From positions 1-11,013 of the forward strand of contig SFOB01000086.1 in the NCBI GenBank assembly GCA_004554075.1: 11,013 nucleotides of DNA. Direction: 5' to 3'. Shown piece after piece: positions 1 through 6,384 of this stretch; the first letter of the stretch is position 1; each line of letters opens with the position of its first letter. The notes beneath the pieces are model-generated. The model was not told the origin of the DNA. It saw nothing but the letters and a program-made list of their open reading frames with translations, and did no database searches. Made by a program: the position numbers and the translations under genes. The stretch is from Treponema sp. (GTDB lineage Bacteria; Spirochaetota; Spirochaetia; Treponematales; Treponemataceae).

Positions 1-876
1 TCTCCTAAGGGCTCCGCCCTTAAGAACCCGGATACTACAGTTAGCGCTAACTTACTCACAGTACAAGACCTGCACGTTACCTTCCACGTTTTGCGTGGTA
101 CAGAATGGACTGCCGTACATGCCAGCCGCGGAGTAAACTTTGAAGTAAAGAAGGGAGAAATCCTTGGTATTGTAGGTGAGTCAGGAAGCGGTAAATCCGT
201 TTCTACAACAGCTATTCCGGGCCTGCTTCCGCAAAATGCAGAATGCAGCGGACACATTTATTATGAAGGAAAAGATCTTCTTACACTTTCCCAGAAAGAA
301 CTGAGAGAATATCGCGGCCAGAAAATTGCCCTTATCTTCCAGGAACCGGGCCGCTCTTATGATCCGCTTCAGAATGTAGGAAGCATCTTCTTTGAAACCT
401 TCAGAATCCTCGAACCAAAAATCACACGAGAAGATGCAGACAAAAAAACAATCGACCTTCTTACCCAGGTTGGAATTCCTGAGCCAGAGAGCCGTTTAAA
501 ATCATACCCGCATCAATTTTCCGGAGGTCAGCTTCAGAGAATCGGTATTGCCCTTGCACTTGCCCAGAACTGCCAGCTTTTGATTGCAGATGAGCCGACA
601 ACCGCCCTGGACGTAACTATCCAGGCACAGATTATATCTCTGCTCTTAAAACTTCAGAAAGAAAGAAATCTTTCCATCATCTTTATCAGTCACAACATAA
701 ATCTTGTTGCCCAGATTTCAGACCGCATTGCCGTTATGTATCAGGGACAGATTATTGAGACAGGAAATCCAGAAGAGATTATAAAAAATCCTCAGCAGGA
801 TTATACAAAAAAACTTGTTTCTTCACTTATAGAATTTGGAAGTCACTACACAGACGAAGAAGGAGAAGAAAACTAA
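1..876 (+). CDS. oppD: Oligopeptide/dipeptide ABC transporter ATPase, OppD/DppD type (5' end outside window)
   Basis: One of the two ATPase subunits that drive peptide import across the inner membrane. The frame is open from base 1, so the gene begins upstream; the TTG at 91 is internal, because the typical family opening (LLTVQDLHVTF) is already encoded at about 52-84. Visible motifs are Walker A GESGSGKS (nt 175-198), Q-loop FQEP, signature FSGGQLQR (from nt 517), Walker B LLIADEP, D-loop TALD and an H-loop His in FISHN. At least 17 residues precede the ABC domain and include a palindrome-encoded stretch (6-22). The protein ends soon after the H-loop region in an acidic tail and lacks the C-terminal cysteine motif that its partner carries, so it is shorter at this end than many OppD proteins. 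Its stop overlaps the next start by one base (TAATG), implying translational coupling. Permease and binding-protein genes are presumably upstream. Peptide versus other substrates (nickel, antimicrobial peptides) cannot be decided. Confidence 0.93.
   Translation, partial: SPKGSALKNPDTTVSANLLTVQDLHVTFHVLRGTEWTAVHASRGVNFEVKKGEILGIVGESGSGKSVSTTAIPGLLPQNAECSGHIYYEGKDLLTLSQKELREYRGQKIALIFQEPGRSYDPLQNVGSIFFETFRILEPKITREDADKKTIDLLTQVGIPEPESRLKSYPHQFSGGQLQRIGIALALAQNCQLLIADEPTTALDVTIQAQIISLLLKLQKERNLSIIFISHNINLVAQISDRIAVMYQGQIIETGNPEEIIKNPQQDYTKKLVSSLIEFGSHYTDEEGEEN
6..22. repeat. Perfect 7-bp inverted repeat inside the oppD 5' region
   Basis: TAAGGGC (6-12), loop TCC, GCCCTTA (16-22). It lies in the non-conserved linker before the ABC domain. 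Its core GGCTCCGCC (10-18) recurs as the reverse complement GGCGGAGCC at 3944-3952 in the GC-rich intergenic element. It may be part of a dispersed palindrome family or simply chance. Confidence 0.4.
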
Positions 877-1844
877 TGGAAAATGAAAATATTATCGAAG
901 TAAATAATCTTTCAAAAAACTTCAATCTGGAAGCAGGCTTTTTTGCAAAAAATAAACATAATGTTTATGCGGTAAATGATGTTTCCTTTTCAATCAAACG
1001 CGGAACTACTTATGGCCTTGCAGGAGAATCCGGCTGTGGAAAAACTACCACAGCAAGACTCTTAATTCAGCTTTACAAACAAACAAGCGGAAGTATAAAA
1101 TATTTTGATTCAGATCAGAACTTACCGGCTGAAGTTGATGCTTACAAAAAAAATCAGCTTCGTCTTTATCGGGAAAAAGTAAAATATATTTTCCAGGATC
1201 CAGCCCGTTCTCTAAATCCAAGGCTTACAGTTTACAAGGTACTCACAACAGGTCTTAAATATTCTTCACACTGGCAAGGAAAAGCCGCCGCCCGCCAGCT
1301 TGCAGAAAAAATCATTACAGAAGTAGGCCTGTTGCCGGAAGACCTGGATCGTCGTCCGGCAGAATTCAGCGGCGGCCAGAGACAGCGCATTTCCATTGCC
1401 CGTGGTCTTATAATGAATCCGTCTCTTTTGATTTGTGATGAAGTTGTTTCTGCCCTCGACGTTTCAATTCAGGGGCAGGTTTTAAAGTTGCTTCAGGATT
1501 TACGAAAGTCCCGAAACCTCAGCTATATTTTTATTACACATGACTTAAAAGTTGCCTGCTATTTCTGTGACAACATCGGAGTAATGTACAGAGGCTATCT
1601 TGTAGAAGAAGCCCCGGCTGCAGATCTTTACAAGACAGCCTTGCATCCATATACAAAGCTTCTTTTTGAAGGAGCGCAGGGTATTCTTAATAATTCAAAT
1701 CAGGAAGTAAAGACAACGTTACAGCAGGAAAACTGCTGTCCGTTTGCTTATCGCTGTCCAAAGGCAACAGAACGTTGTAAAAAAGAACTTCCTGAGTTTA
1801 CGAAGATTTCTGAGGGACACAGAGTAAGGTGCTTTGAAGTTTAA
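876..1844 (+). CDS. oppF: Oligopeptide/dipeptide ABC transporter ATPase, OppF/DppF type
   Basis: The second ATPase of the peptide importer, 322 residues, the usual family length. Walker A GESGCGKT is at 50-57, the Q-loop FQDP near 106-109, signature FSGGQRQR at 164-171, Walker B LLICDE at 184-189, D-loop SALD at 192-195 and the H-loop His at 222. The C-terminus has the oligopeptide/dipeptide-transporter cysteine motif: CPF (C288), RCP (C294), C301 and C319 within GHRVRC; in some family members such cysteines bind an iron-sulfur cluster. One oddity is that the usual Pro after the Walker B Glu (DEPVSALD) is Val here (DEVVSALD, V190). The start is ATG, overlapping the oppD stop by one base, with GGAGAAGAA upstream as ribosome-binding site. 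The gene ends 9 bases from the convergent DUF2812 gene, with only a weak AT-rich inverted repeat between them. It pairs with OppD as the ATPase heterodimer; dpp rather than opp naming is possible. Confidence 0.93.
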   Translation: MENENIIEVNNLSKNFNLEAGFFAKNKHNVYAVNDVSFSIKRGTTYGLAGESGCGKTTTARLLIQLYKQTSGSIKYFDSDQNLPAEVDAYKKNQLRLYREKVKYIFQDPARSLNPRLTVYKVLTTGLKYSSHWQGKAAARQLAEKIITEVGLLPEDLDRRPAEFSGGQRQRISIARGLIMNPSLLICDEVVSALDVSIQGQVLKLLQDLRKSRNLSYIFITHDLKVACYFCDNIGVMYRGYLVEEAPAADLYKTALHPYTKLLFEGAQGILNNSNQEVKTTLQQENCCPFAYRCPKATERCKKELPEFTKISEGHRVRCFEV

Positions 1845-1853
1845 TAAATATGT

Positions 1854-2414
1854 TTATTCAAGTCTTTCCTTAAGTTTTCTGATTTTCACAAAGCTCTTTA
1901 TAAAAACATAAGTGTAGAGAATAAACATTAAAGCAAAGAAAGCAGTAATCACATAATCTCCCGTAGCGCTTCCAAAGTCACCATGAATTCCTTTAATAAA
2001 GTTCGGGATTACCGCACAAAGGAAAATTGTAATGAGGGGCAGGAGTCTGCGCTGCTGAATCTTCTGAAGCATCTGTAACTTTGAAGAATTATCAGAAAAA
2101 ATCTCGTTGCTATTACCAGTATTATTTGCAGCAAGTGGTTTTCTAAAAATTGAAAAGCCGTTTACCGACCACAAGAATTCCCAGCCGTTATCAGCAAACA
2201 TCTGACGATACTCAGGATTCTTTGAGCCGTTCTCATTTGTAAAATCAATTCTGTATGTCATATCTTCCGGTTCACATTTTTCAAACTTGTATAAACCAGG
2301 GAGCTTAAAGCTTACAACTTTCCAGCCGTTCTTGTGTTGTTTTTCAAGAAAAGACTGTTCTTCTTCATATTCAAAAAGTGTATAAAATCTAAAAAGTGTC
2401 TTTGTGTTTTTCAT
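1854..2414 (-). CDS. DUF2812 family membrane protein, partner of PadR regulator
   Basis: A 186-residue protein with the DUF2812 pattern: an N-terminal soluble part (FRFYTLFEYEEEQSFLEKQ, NGW near 25-27, an YRIDF strand, YRQMFADNGWEF, FSIFRKP) followed by two hydrophobic segments, LLPLITIFLCAVIPNFI and VITAFFALMFILYTYVFI, ending in a short basic tail. No signal peptide is seen, so the soluble part is probably cytoplasmic. I chose the ATG at 2414-2412 because GGAGGA (2427-2422) sits at ideal distance; a TTG at 2429 in the same frame would leave that site inside the gene and lacks its own. The stop of padR is one base before this ATG, so the two are translationally coupled. DUF2812 proteins are commonly encoded next to PadR regulators; their molecular function is not established. 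It is likely controlled by the PadR operator upstream. Confidence 0.85.
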   Translation of the reverse strand: MKNTKTLFRFYTLFEYEEEQSFLEKQHKNGWKVVSFKLPGLYKFEKCEPEDMTYRIDFTNENGSKNPEYRQMFADNGWEFLWSVNGFSIFRKPLAANNTGNSNEIFSDNSSKLQMLQKIQQRRLLPLITIFLCAVIPNFIKGIHGDFGSATGDYVITAFFALMFILYTYVFIKSFVKIRKLKERLE

Positions 2415-2415
2415 T

Positions 2416-2727
2416 TTATTTTCCTCCAATATTTCTATAAAGTCTTTTGATTCGTTCTATTTCCAGCTGAAGAACTTCCTGGCCAACTGAAGTGATTTTG
2501 TAAAGCTTTCGTTTTTCTTCTTCACGAACAAACTCAATCAAACCATCCTTTTCCATTTTTCCTAATGTTCCATACATTGTGCCCGGTCCAATTTCTACCT
2601 GACCTTCAGTCATTTCTTTTACCTTTTGAGTTATATTGTAGCCGTGCATTTCTTCCTGAAGGCAAAAGAGAATGTAAAAACCGGTTTCTGTCATTGGAAC
2701 ATAAACACGCTTAATTTTTGCATCCAT
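2416..2727 (-). CDS. PadR family transcriptional repressor
   Basis: A 103-residue winged-helix regulator of the short PadR class. Characteristic elements are MTETGFYILFCL (helix 1), HGYNITQKV near 28-36, the recognition-helix/wing region IGPGTMYGTLGKMEKDGLIEFV near 46-67 and YKITSVGQEVL, followed by a C-terminal dimerisation helix. PadR proteins bind palindromic operators as dimers and usually repress their own operon until an effector or envelope stress releases them; the effector is unknown here. ATG at 2727 is preceded by AAGGAG at good spacing. The gene is followed directly (one base) by the DUF2812 gene. Upstream is a near-consensus promoter overlapped by a 21-bp palindrome, with two further palindromes between promoter and gene, so negative autoregulation is the natural reading. 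Confidence 0.9.
   Translation of the reverse strand: MDAKIKRVYVPMTETGFYILFCLQEEMHGYNITQKVKEMTEGQVEIGPGTMYGTLGKMEKDGLIEFVREEEKRKLYKITSVGQEVLQLEIERIKRLYRNIGGK
2421..2427 (-). promoter_or_regulatory. Shine-Dalgarno site fixing the DUF2812 start
   Basis: GGAGGAA on the minus strand lies within the last sense codons of padR and 6-7 bases before the ATG at 2414. It is the reason for preferring this ATG over the upstream in-frame TTG at 2429. Confidence 0.75.
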
Positions 2728-2779
2728 TTCAACTCCTTAATAAGCGAGCAGGCCGAAGTCCACTCTTAGCATTGCATCT

Positions 2780-2805
2780 CGATATATCGCACCTCGCTAT
2801 AGCGA
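2780..2805. promoter_or_regulatory. Two additional palindromes, possible secondary operators
   Basis: CGATATATCG (2780-2789) and TCGCTATAGCGA (2794-2805) are perfect palindromes of 10 and 12 bases in the padR leader, downstream of the promoter. The first extends into the 10-mer ATATATCGCA shared with the main operator. They could be roadblock or cooperative sites for the same repressor, or form a leader hairpin. Confidence 0.5.
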
Positions 2806-2815
2806 AGTTAGATAC

Positions 2816-2844
2816 AATATATCGCAGTGTGATATATCTGTCAA
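2816..2844 (-). promoter_or_regulatory. Sigma70-type promoter of the padR-DUF2812 operon
   Basis: Read on the minus strand, a consensus -35 TTGACA (2844-2839) is followed by a 17-base spacer and -10 TATATT (2821-2816). A run of nine A residues (2854-2846) just upstream of -35 resembles an UP element. The leader to the padR ATG is about 80 bases and holds two more palindromes. Confidence 0.75.
2817..2837. promoter_or_regulatory. Probable PadR operator nested in the promoter
   Basis: Arms ATATATCGCA (2817-2826) and TGTGATATAT (2828-2837) around a central G form a 21-bp palindrome with one mismatch pair. It fills the -35/-10 spacer and overlaps the -10, so a bound dimer would block RNA polymerase. 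The left arm is repeated exactly at 2782-2791, 35 bases away. Assignment to this PadR is inferred from position and symmetry. Confidence 0.65.
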
Positions 2845-2897
2845 GTTTTTTTTTATAGGAAATTGTTTATTTGTAATTTATATGAAATAATAAAAAT

Positions 2898-3449
2898 ATG
2901 AGTATTGTTGTAGTTGAATATGATAAAAAGTGGCCGGATGATTTTTTGAGGATAAAAACTGAGTTGCAGAAGGTGCTTACAATGCCCTGCCAGGTACAGC
3001 ACGTTGGCAGCACTTCAATTCCCGGAATGAAGGCTAAGCCCATTATTGATATTGATGTTGGACTGAACAATTGGGCTGATTTTGAAGCGGTAATAAAGGA
3101 CCTTGCAGAAATCGGCTATGAGCATGAAGGTGATAGAGGAATCAAAGGGCGAGAAGCATTTGGAAGAAATGGCTCGGTCAATAATAAAATCCTTGATTCA
3201 ATTGATCATCATCTTTATGTGTGTTCTTATGAAAATGAAGAATACAAGCGTCACATTCTATTCCGTGATTACTTAAGAAATCATACAGATGCTCGTGACA
3301 GGTATAATCAAATCAAAGAAGAAATCTTAGTAAAGGTCGGCTCAGAAAACAGGGCAGGTTATGTTCAAATGAAGGAAGATAATTACAGGGATTTTTTTGA
3401 AGAGATTATTGAAAAAGCAAAAGCATTGACTATAAATACATTATCATAG
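2898..3449 (+). CDS. GrpB/UPF0157 family protein (nucleotidyltransferase-like fold)
   Basis: A 183-residue protein with hallmark GrpB-family sequence: MSIVVVEYDKKWPDDF at the start, HVGSTSIPGM at 35-44, KPIIDIDVGL at 47-56 (D51 and D53 in the position of nucleotidyltransferase acidic residues), and HHLYVC plus a FRDYLRNH segment in the second half. The family has a nucleotidyltransferase-like fold; its physiological role is not known, although members occur alone or fused to CoaE (dephospho-CoA kinase). The start matches the family opening, but no Shine-Dalgarno site is visible before the ATG (AT-only sequence), so initiation may be weak or near-leaderless. It is divergent from padR, with 170 bases between, so PadR binding could also affect it. 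It is followed after 24 bases by the membrane protein gene on the same strand, probably in the same transcript. Confidence 0.88.
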   Translation: MSIVVVEYDKKWPDDFLRIKTELQKVLTMPCQVQHVGSTSIPGMKAKPIIDIDVGLNNWADFEAVIKDLAEIGYEHEGDRGIKGREAFGRNGSVNNKILDSIDHHLYVCSYENEEYKRHILFRDYLRNHTDARDRYNQIKEEILVKVGSENRAGYVQMKEDNYRDFFEEIIEKAKALTINTLS

Positions 3450-3473
3450 TTTAATAAAAGCAAGGAGTTCCCT

Positions 3474-3902
3474 ATGAATAAAAAATTGTGGAAATTAATC
3501 TGGTTCGGAGTACCGTTTACAAAAATTGTATATGCTTATATTGCATATACAAACCAAAAACCAATTGATAATTCTTTTCAATTGGTCAGTCTCTTAATTT
3601 TATTTATAGGACTTATTACCTGTATTGTTAGTATACTTTTATCTAAGAAAATCTACAAAAAGAGTTTTTATGAAAACAAATTTATAAAAAGCTTAATCGG
3701 AAGTCAAAAGAATGCTGATGAATCTTTTACAATTTTCTATTTGTTTACAATGTTAATCGGACTTGCAGAATCTGCGGCTTTATTTGGCTTTGTTCAGTAT
3801 ATAATTACCGGAAATTTAATCGTTGGTATCATCTTGTTTGTTTTCAGTCTGATTGCCTGGGCATTTAATTATCCTTCTCAAAAAGAAGAAGATGAACAGT
3901 AA
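3474..3902 (+). CDS. Four-helix integral membrane protein of unknown function
   Basis: A 142-residue protein that I do not recognise as a named family. It has about four hydrophobic segments: near 5-24, 35-57, 85-111 and 114-133, with a charged, lysine-rich loop (58-83) between the second and third and an acidic tail (KEEDEQ). The third segment contains a buried glutamate (E99) in GLAESAALFGFV, and the helix pair around it loosely recalls the hairpin of rotary ATP synthase c subunits (acidic residue followed by small residues and G-[FL]-V). This is a resemblance only. AAGGAG lies 6 bases before the ATG. Composition is markedly AT-rich compared with metG downstream, consistent with an acquired or fast-evolving gene. 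It is probably cotranscribed with the GrpB gene. Confidence 0.7.
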   Translation: MNKKLWKLIWFGVPFTKIVYAYIAYTNQKPIDNSFQLVSLLILFIGLITCIVSILLSKKIYKKSFYENKFIKSLIGSQKNADESFTIFYLFTMLIGLAESAALFGFVQYIITGNLIVGIILFVFSLIAWAFNYPSQKEEDEQ

Positions 3903-3903
3903 T

Positions 3904-3992
3904 GCGCCCCAAGCGTGGAGCAGTGCCGAAGGCAGCCACCGCAGGCGGAGCCGAGGAGGCCGACCGTTAGGGAGCTGAGGAAGGCGCCTTGG
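3904..3992. repeat. GC-rich structured intergenic element upstream of metG
   Basis: Immediately after the stop of the AT-rich membrane protein gene the composition jumps to very GC-rich for about 90 bases, then returns to AT-rich promoter sequence. It contains short self-complementary units: TGCC-GAA-GGCA (3924-3934), CCGC-AG-GCGG (3939-3948), and a possible closing stem of CCAAGCG (3909-3915) with CGCCTTGG (3985-3992, one bulge). Translating it in the metG frame gives an Arg/Pro-rich peptide with no family character. The look is that of a dispersed repeat of the kind scattered between genes in some Treponema and Clostridia genomes, but copy number cannot be judged from this window. It could act as terminator or mRNA-stability element for the upstream gene. 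Confidence 0.55.
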
Positions 3993-4017
3993 ACTTTGAT
4001 TTTGGGCCCTGATAAAA

Positions 4018-4046
4018 TTGAATATATTCTCAAAAAACACTATAAT
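4018..4046 (+). promoter_or_regulatory. Sigma70-type promoter of the metG operon
   Basis: -35 TTGAAT (4018-4023), a 17-base spacer, then a perfect -10 TATAAT (4041-4046). Predicted transcription start is near 4053, giving a leader of under 30 bases with GAGG at 4071-4074 as ribosome-binding site. The short leader leaves no room for a T-box or other riboswitch. Confidence 0.78.
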
Positions 4047-4079
4047 GTTATAATTATTTTTATTGATTTTGAGGAAAAA

Positions 4080-6383
4080 ATGAATAGACGACTTATCACA
4101 GCAGCTTTACCTTACGTTAATAACATTCCGCATTTGGGAAATATAATTCAATCGCTTTCGGGCGATGTTTTTGCGCGCTTCTGCCGCAGCCGTGGCTACG
4201 ACACTCTTTATGTTTGTGGTGTTGATGAATACGGTACTGCAACAGAAACTAAAGCTCTTGAAGAAAAGACTGAGCCTCGTGCACTCTGCGACCACTACTA
4301 TGGCGAGCACACAAAAATCTATGAATGGTTTAAAATTGATTTTGATAAATTCGGCCGCACTTCTAACGAGCAGTGTACTGAAATCACTCAGGGGCTTTTC
4401 AACGACCTGGACAAGGCCGGTCTTATTCACGAACATGTAAACAAGCAGCTTTTCTGTCCTCACTGTAATATGTTCCTTGCAGACCGCTATGTTGACGGAA
4501 CCTGTCCTAAGTGCGGTTACGAAAAGGCCCGCGGAGACCAGTGCGACAAGTGTGGTTCTCTGCTTGATCCTACTGAACTTAAAGAACCTCGCTGTCATAC
4601 CTGCGGAGGAACTCCGGAAGTTAGGGAGACCAAACATCTTTACATTGACCTTCCTGCAATGAGCGGCAAGCTCAACGAATGGATGGAAAAGGCTAGTGTG
4701 GAAGGCCGCTGGGCTGACAACGCTATCAACATGACTAAAGCCTGGATTCGCGATGGTCTTCAGGAACGCGCAATTACCCGCGACCTTAAGTGGGGTATTC
4801 CTGTTCCAAAGGCAGGCTACGAAAACAAGGTATTCTACGTCTGGTTTAATGCGCCAATTGGATATATTTCTATTACAAAGCAGCTGGCTGATGAGCTTGT
4901 AAAGGCAGGCAAGCAGAGCTTTGACTGGAAGAGCTGGTGGATTCCAAGCGAGAGCGAAGAGGGCAAAAATAAGCCAAAGGTTGATCTCTTCCAGTTTATT
5001 GGTAAAGACAATATTCCTTTCCACACTGTAATTTTCCCTTCAACAATGTTAGGCTCGCCTCACGAGTGGACAAAACTTCACCACATGTCTTCTACTGAGT
5101 TCTTGAACTACGAAGACGGAAAGTTCTCTAAGAGTCTTGGTGTTGGTGTATTTGGTTCGGACGCTATTGAGAGCGGAATCCCTGCTGATGCATGGCGTTT
5201 TTACATTTTCTATAACCGCCCTGAAAAGCAGGACTATCAGTTTACCTGGAAAGACTTTATGGAAAAGCTTAACGGCGAGCTGATTGGTAACCTGGGTAAC
5301 CTTGTAAACCGAACACTCTTGTTTGTAAATAAATATTATGAAGGAAAGATTCCTGATGCCCCAGTTGATGAAGAGCTCTGGACAAAGGTTCGCGAGCTTG
5401 AAGCTAAGGCAACTGCCTCTCTTGAATGGGCTGATTTGAAGGATGCTTTCCATACAATGTTTGAGATTTCAGATATCTGTAATAAGAAGTTCCAGGCAAC
5501 TGAGCCATGGAAGGCACGTACAGAAAATCCTGCAGTTGCAGAAAGCCTTATCCATAACCTCTGCTATGTAATTAAGGATTTGATGATTATGATGAATCCT
5601 TATATGCCACAGTATACTCAGAAAATCATGAGCTACTTTGGTAAGACTATTCAGGTAAAGAAGGTGGGAATGGAAACTCTGCCTGGTTACACCTGGGAAG
5701 ACCTTGGCAAGCTCGAGGGCCTTACTACTGTAGGACCAACTGAAGTTTACTTCAAGCCAATGGATCAGAAGACAATGCTTGCCTTCCGTGAGAAGTTTGC
5801 AGGAAAGCAGCAGAAGACTGAAAAGAAAGAAAAGAAGGCTGACAAGAAAAAGGCCGAGCCAACTGTACTTCCAGTAGACCAGCAGGCTGATTTCTTCAAC
5901 AAGAATATTGAACTCACTGTAGCAAAGATTGTTGATGTAAAGCCAAATCCGGAAGGAGAAAAGCTTTATATCGAAACTCTTGATGACGGAAGCGGAACTC
6001 CTCGTACAATTCAGAGCGGCCTCCGCATGTACCTGAAAGAGAGCGACCTGCTTGGAAAGCATGTAATTATTGCAAGTAATCTTGCTCCTCGCACAATGCG
6101 TGGTGTTGAAAGCCGTGGTATGCTTTTAGCCGGAGACTATAAAGATGCTGATGGTAAAGACTGCGTTGAAGTTCTCGATGCAGGTTGGGCAGCTCCTGGT
6201 ACAAAAGTAGTTCTCGAAGGCGCTGATGTAAATGCATCAAAGAAAGAACAGATTACAGGTGATGAGTTCTTTGCAGTTCAGATTGCCGCAAAAGACGGAG
6301 TAGTTCAGCTTGCAGGAAAGAAGCTCCTCGCTGACGGAAAAGAAATCAAGACTGAAAAAGCTTTGAACTCAGAGATTGGCTGA
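4080..6383 (+). CDS. metG: Methionyl-tRNA synthetase, eukaryote/archaeon-like, with C-terminal tRNA-binding domain
   Basis: Charges tRNA-Met with methionine in the cytoplasm; 767 residues. The class I signature appears as PHLGN (H18-N21) within ALPYVNNIPHLGN, and the second signature as KFSKS (348-352). The connective domain carries four CxxC knuckles (C126/C129, C142/C145, C155/C158, C172/C175), the two-zinc arrangement. The opening and the GVDEYGTATETKALEE, KDNIPFH and NYEDGKFSKS stretches resemble animal and archaeal enzymes more than the classic Firmicutes form. A helical anticodon-binding domain spans roughly 390-550, a lysine-rich linker 577-591, and an EMAPII/Trbp111-type OB-fold domain about 602-715, with a further 50-residue tail. 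I chose the ATG at 4080 because it opens the conserved N-terminus, has GAGG upstream, and lies after a clear promoter; the frame stays open to 3915 but encodes the GC-rich element. It is followed after one base by the femAB-type gene. Confidence 0.97.
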   Translation: MNRRLITAALPYVNNIPHLGNIIQSLSGDVFARFCRSRGYDTLYVCGVDEYGTATETKALEEKTEPRALCDHYYGEHTKIYEWFKIDFDKFGRTSNEQCTEITQGLFNDLDKAGLIHEHVNKQLFCPHCNMFLADRYVDGTCPKCGYEKARGDQCDKCGSLLDPTELKEPRCHTCGGTPEVRETKHLYIDLPAMSGKLNEWMEKASVEGRWADNAINMTKAWIRDGLQERAITRDLKWGIPVPKAGYENKVFYVWFNAPIGYISITKQLADELVKAGKQSFDWKSWWIPSESEEGKNKPKVDLFQFIGKDNIPFHTVIFPSTMLGSPHEWTKLHHMSSTEFLNYEDGKFSKSLGVGVFGSDAIESGIPADAWRFYIFYNRPEKQDYQFTWKDFMEKLNGELIGNLGNLVNRTLLFVNKYYEGKIPDAPVDEELWTKVRELEAKATASLEWADLKDAFHTMFEISDICNKKFQATEPWKARTENPAVAESLIHNLCYVIKDLMIMMNPYMPQYTQKIMSYFGKTIQVKKVGMETLPGYTWEDLGKLEGLTTVGPTEVYFKPMDQKTMLAFREKFAGKQQKTEKKEKKADKKKAEPTVLPVDQQADFFNKNIELTVAKIVDVKPNPEGEKLYIETLDDGSGTPRTIQSGLRMYLKESDLLGKHVIIASNLAPRTMRGVESRGMLLAGDYKDADGKDCVEVLDAGWAAPGTKVVLEGADVNASKKEQITGDEFFAVQIAAKDGVVQLAGKKLLADGKEIKTEKALNSEIG

Positions 6384-6384
6384 T

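Noticed and set aside
1843..1858. AT-only inverted repeat AATAAA/TTTATT between convergent oppF and DUF2812 genes as a terminator
   Set aside because: The stem has only A-T pairs, has no T run after it, and overlaps both stop codons; too weak to call.
2869..2897. Possible plus-strand promoter or leader for the GrpB gene
   Set aside because: Only AT-rich sequence is present; TTGTTT at 2863 with a spaced AATAAT would leave almost no leader, so no promoter can be supported.
3560..3586. 8-bp inverted repeat ACCAATTG/CAATTGGT
   Set aside because: It lies inside a coding region of AT-rich sequence, has an 11-base loop and no similar copy in the window; probably chance.
3915..4079. In-frame upstream extension of metG
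   Set aside because: It translates the GC-rich element into an Arg/Pro-rich peptide, includes the promoter itself, and the ATG at 4080 opens the conserved N-terminus with a good ribosome-binding site.
4107..5024. Long open frame of 305 codons on the minus strand opposite metG
   Set aside because: It is antisense to an unmistakable MetRS, shows no family character or ribosome-binding site, and reflects the codon bias of metG.
5469..6062. Open frame of 197 codons on the minus strand opposite the metG 3' half
   Set aside because: It is antisense to conserved MetRS and tRNA-binding domain sequence, with no start signal.
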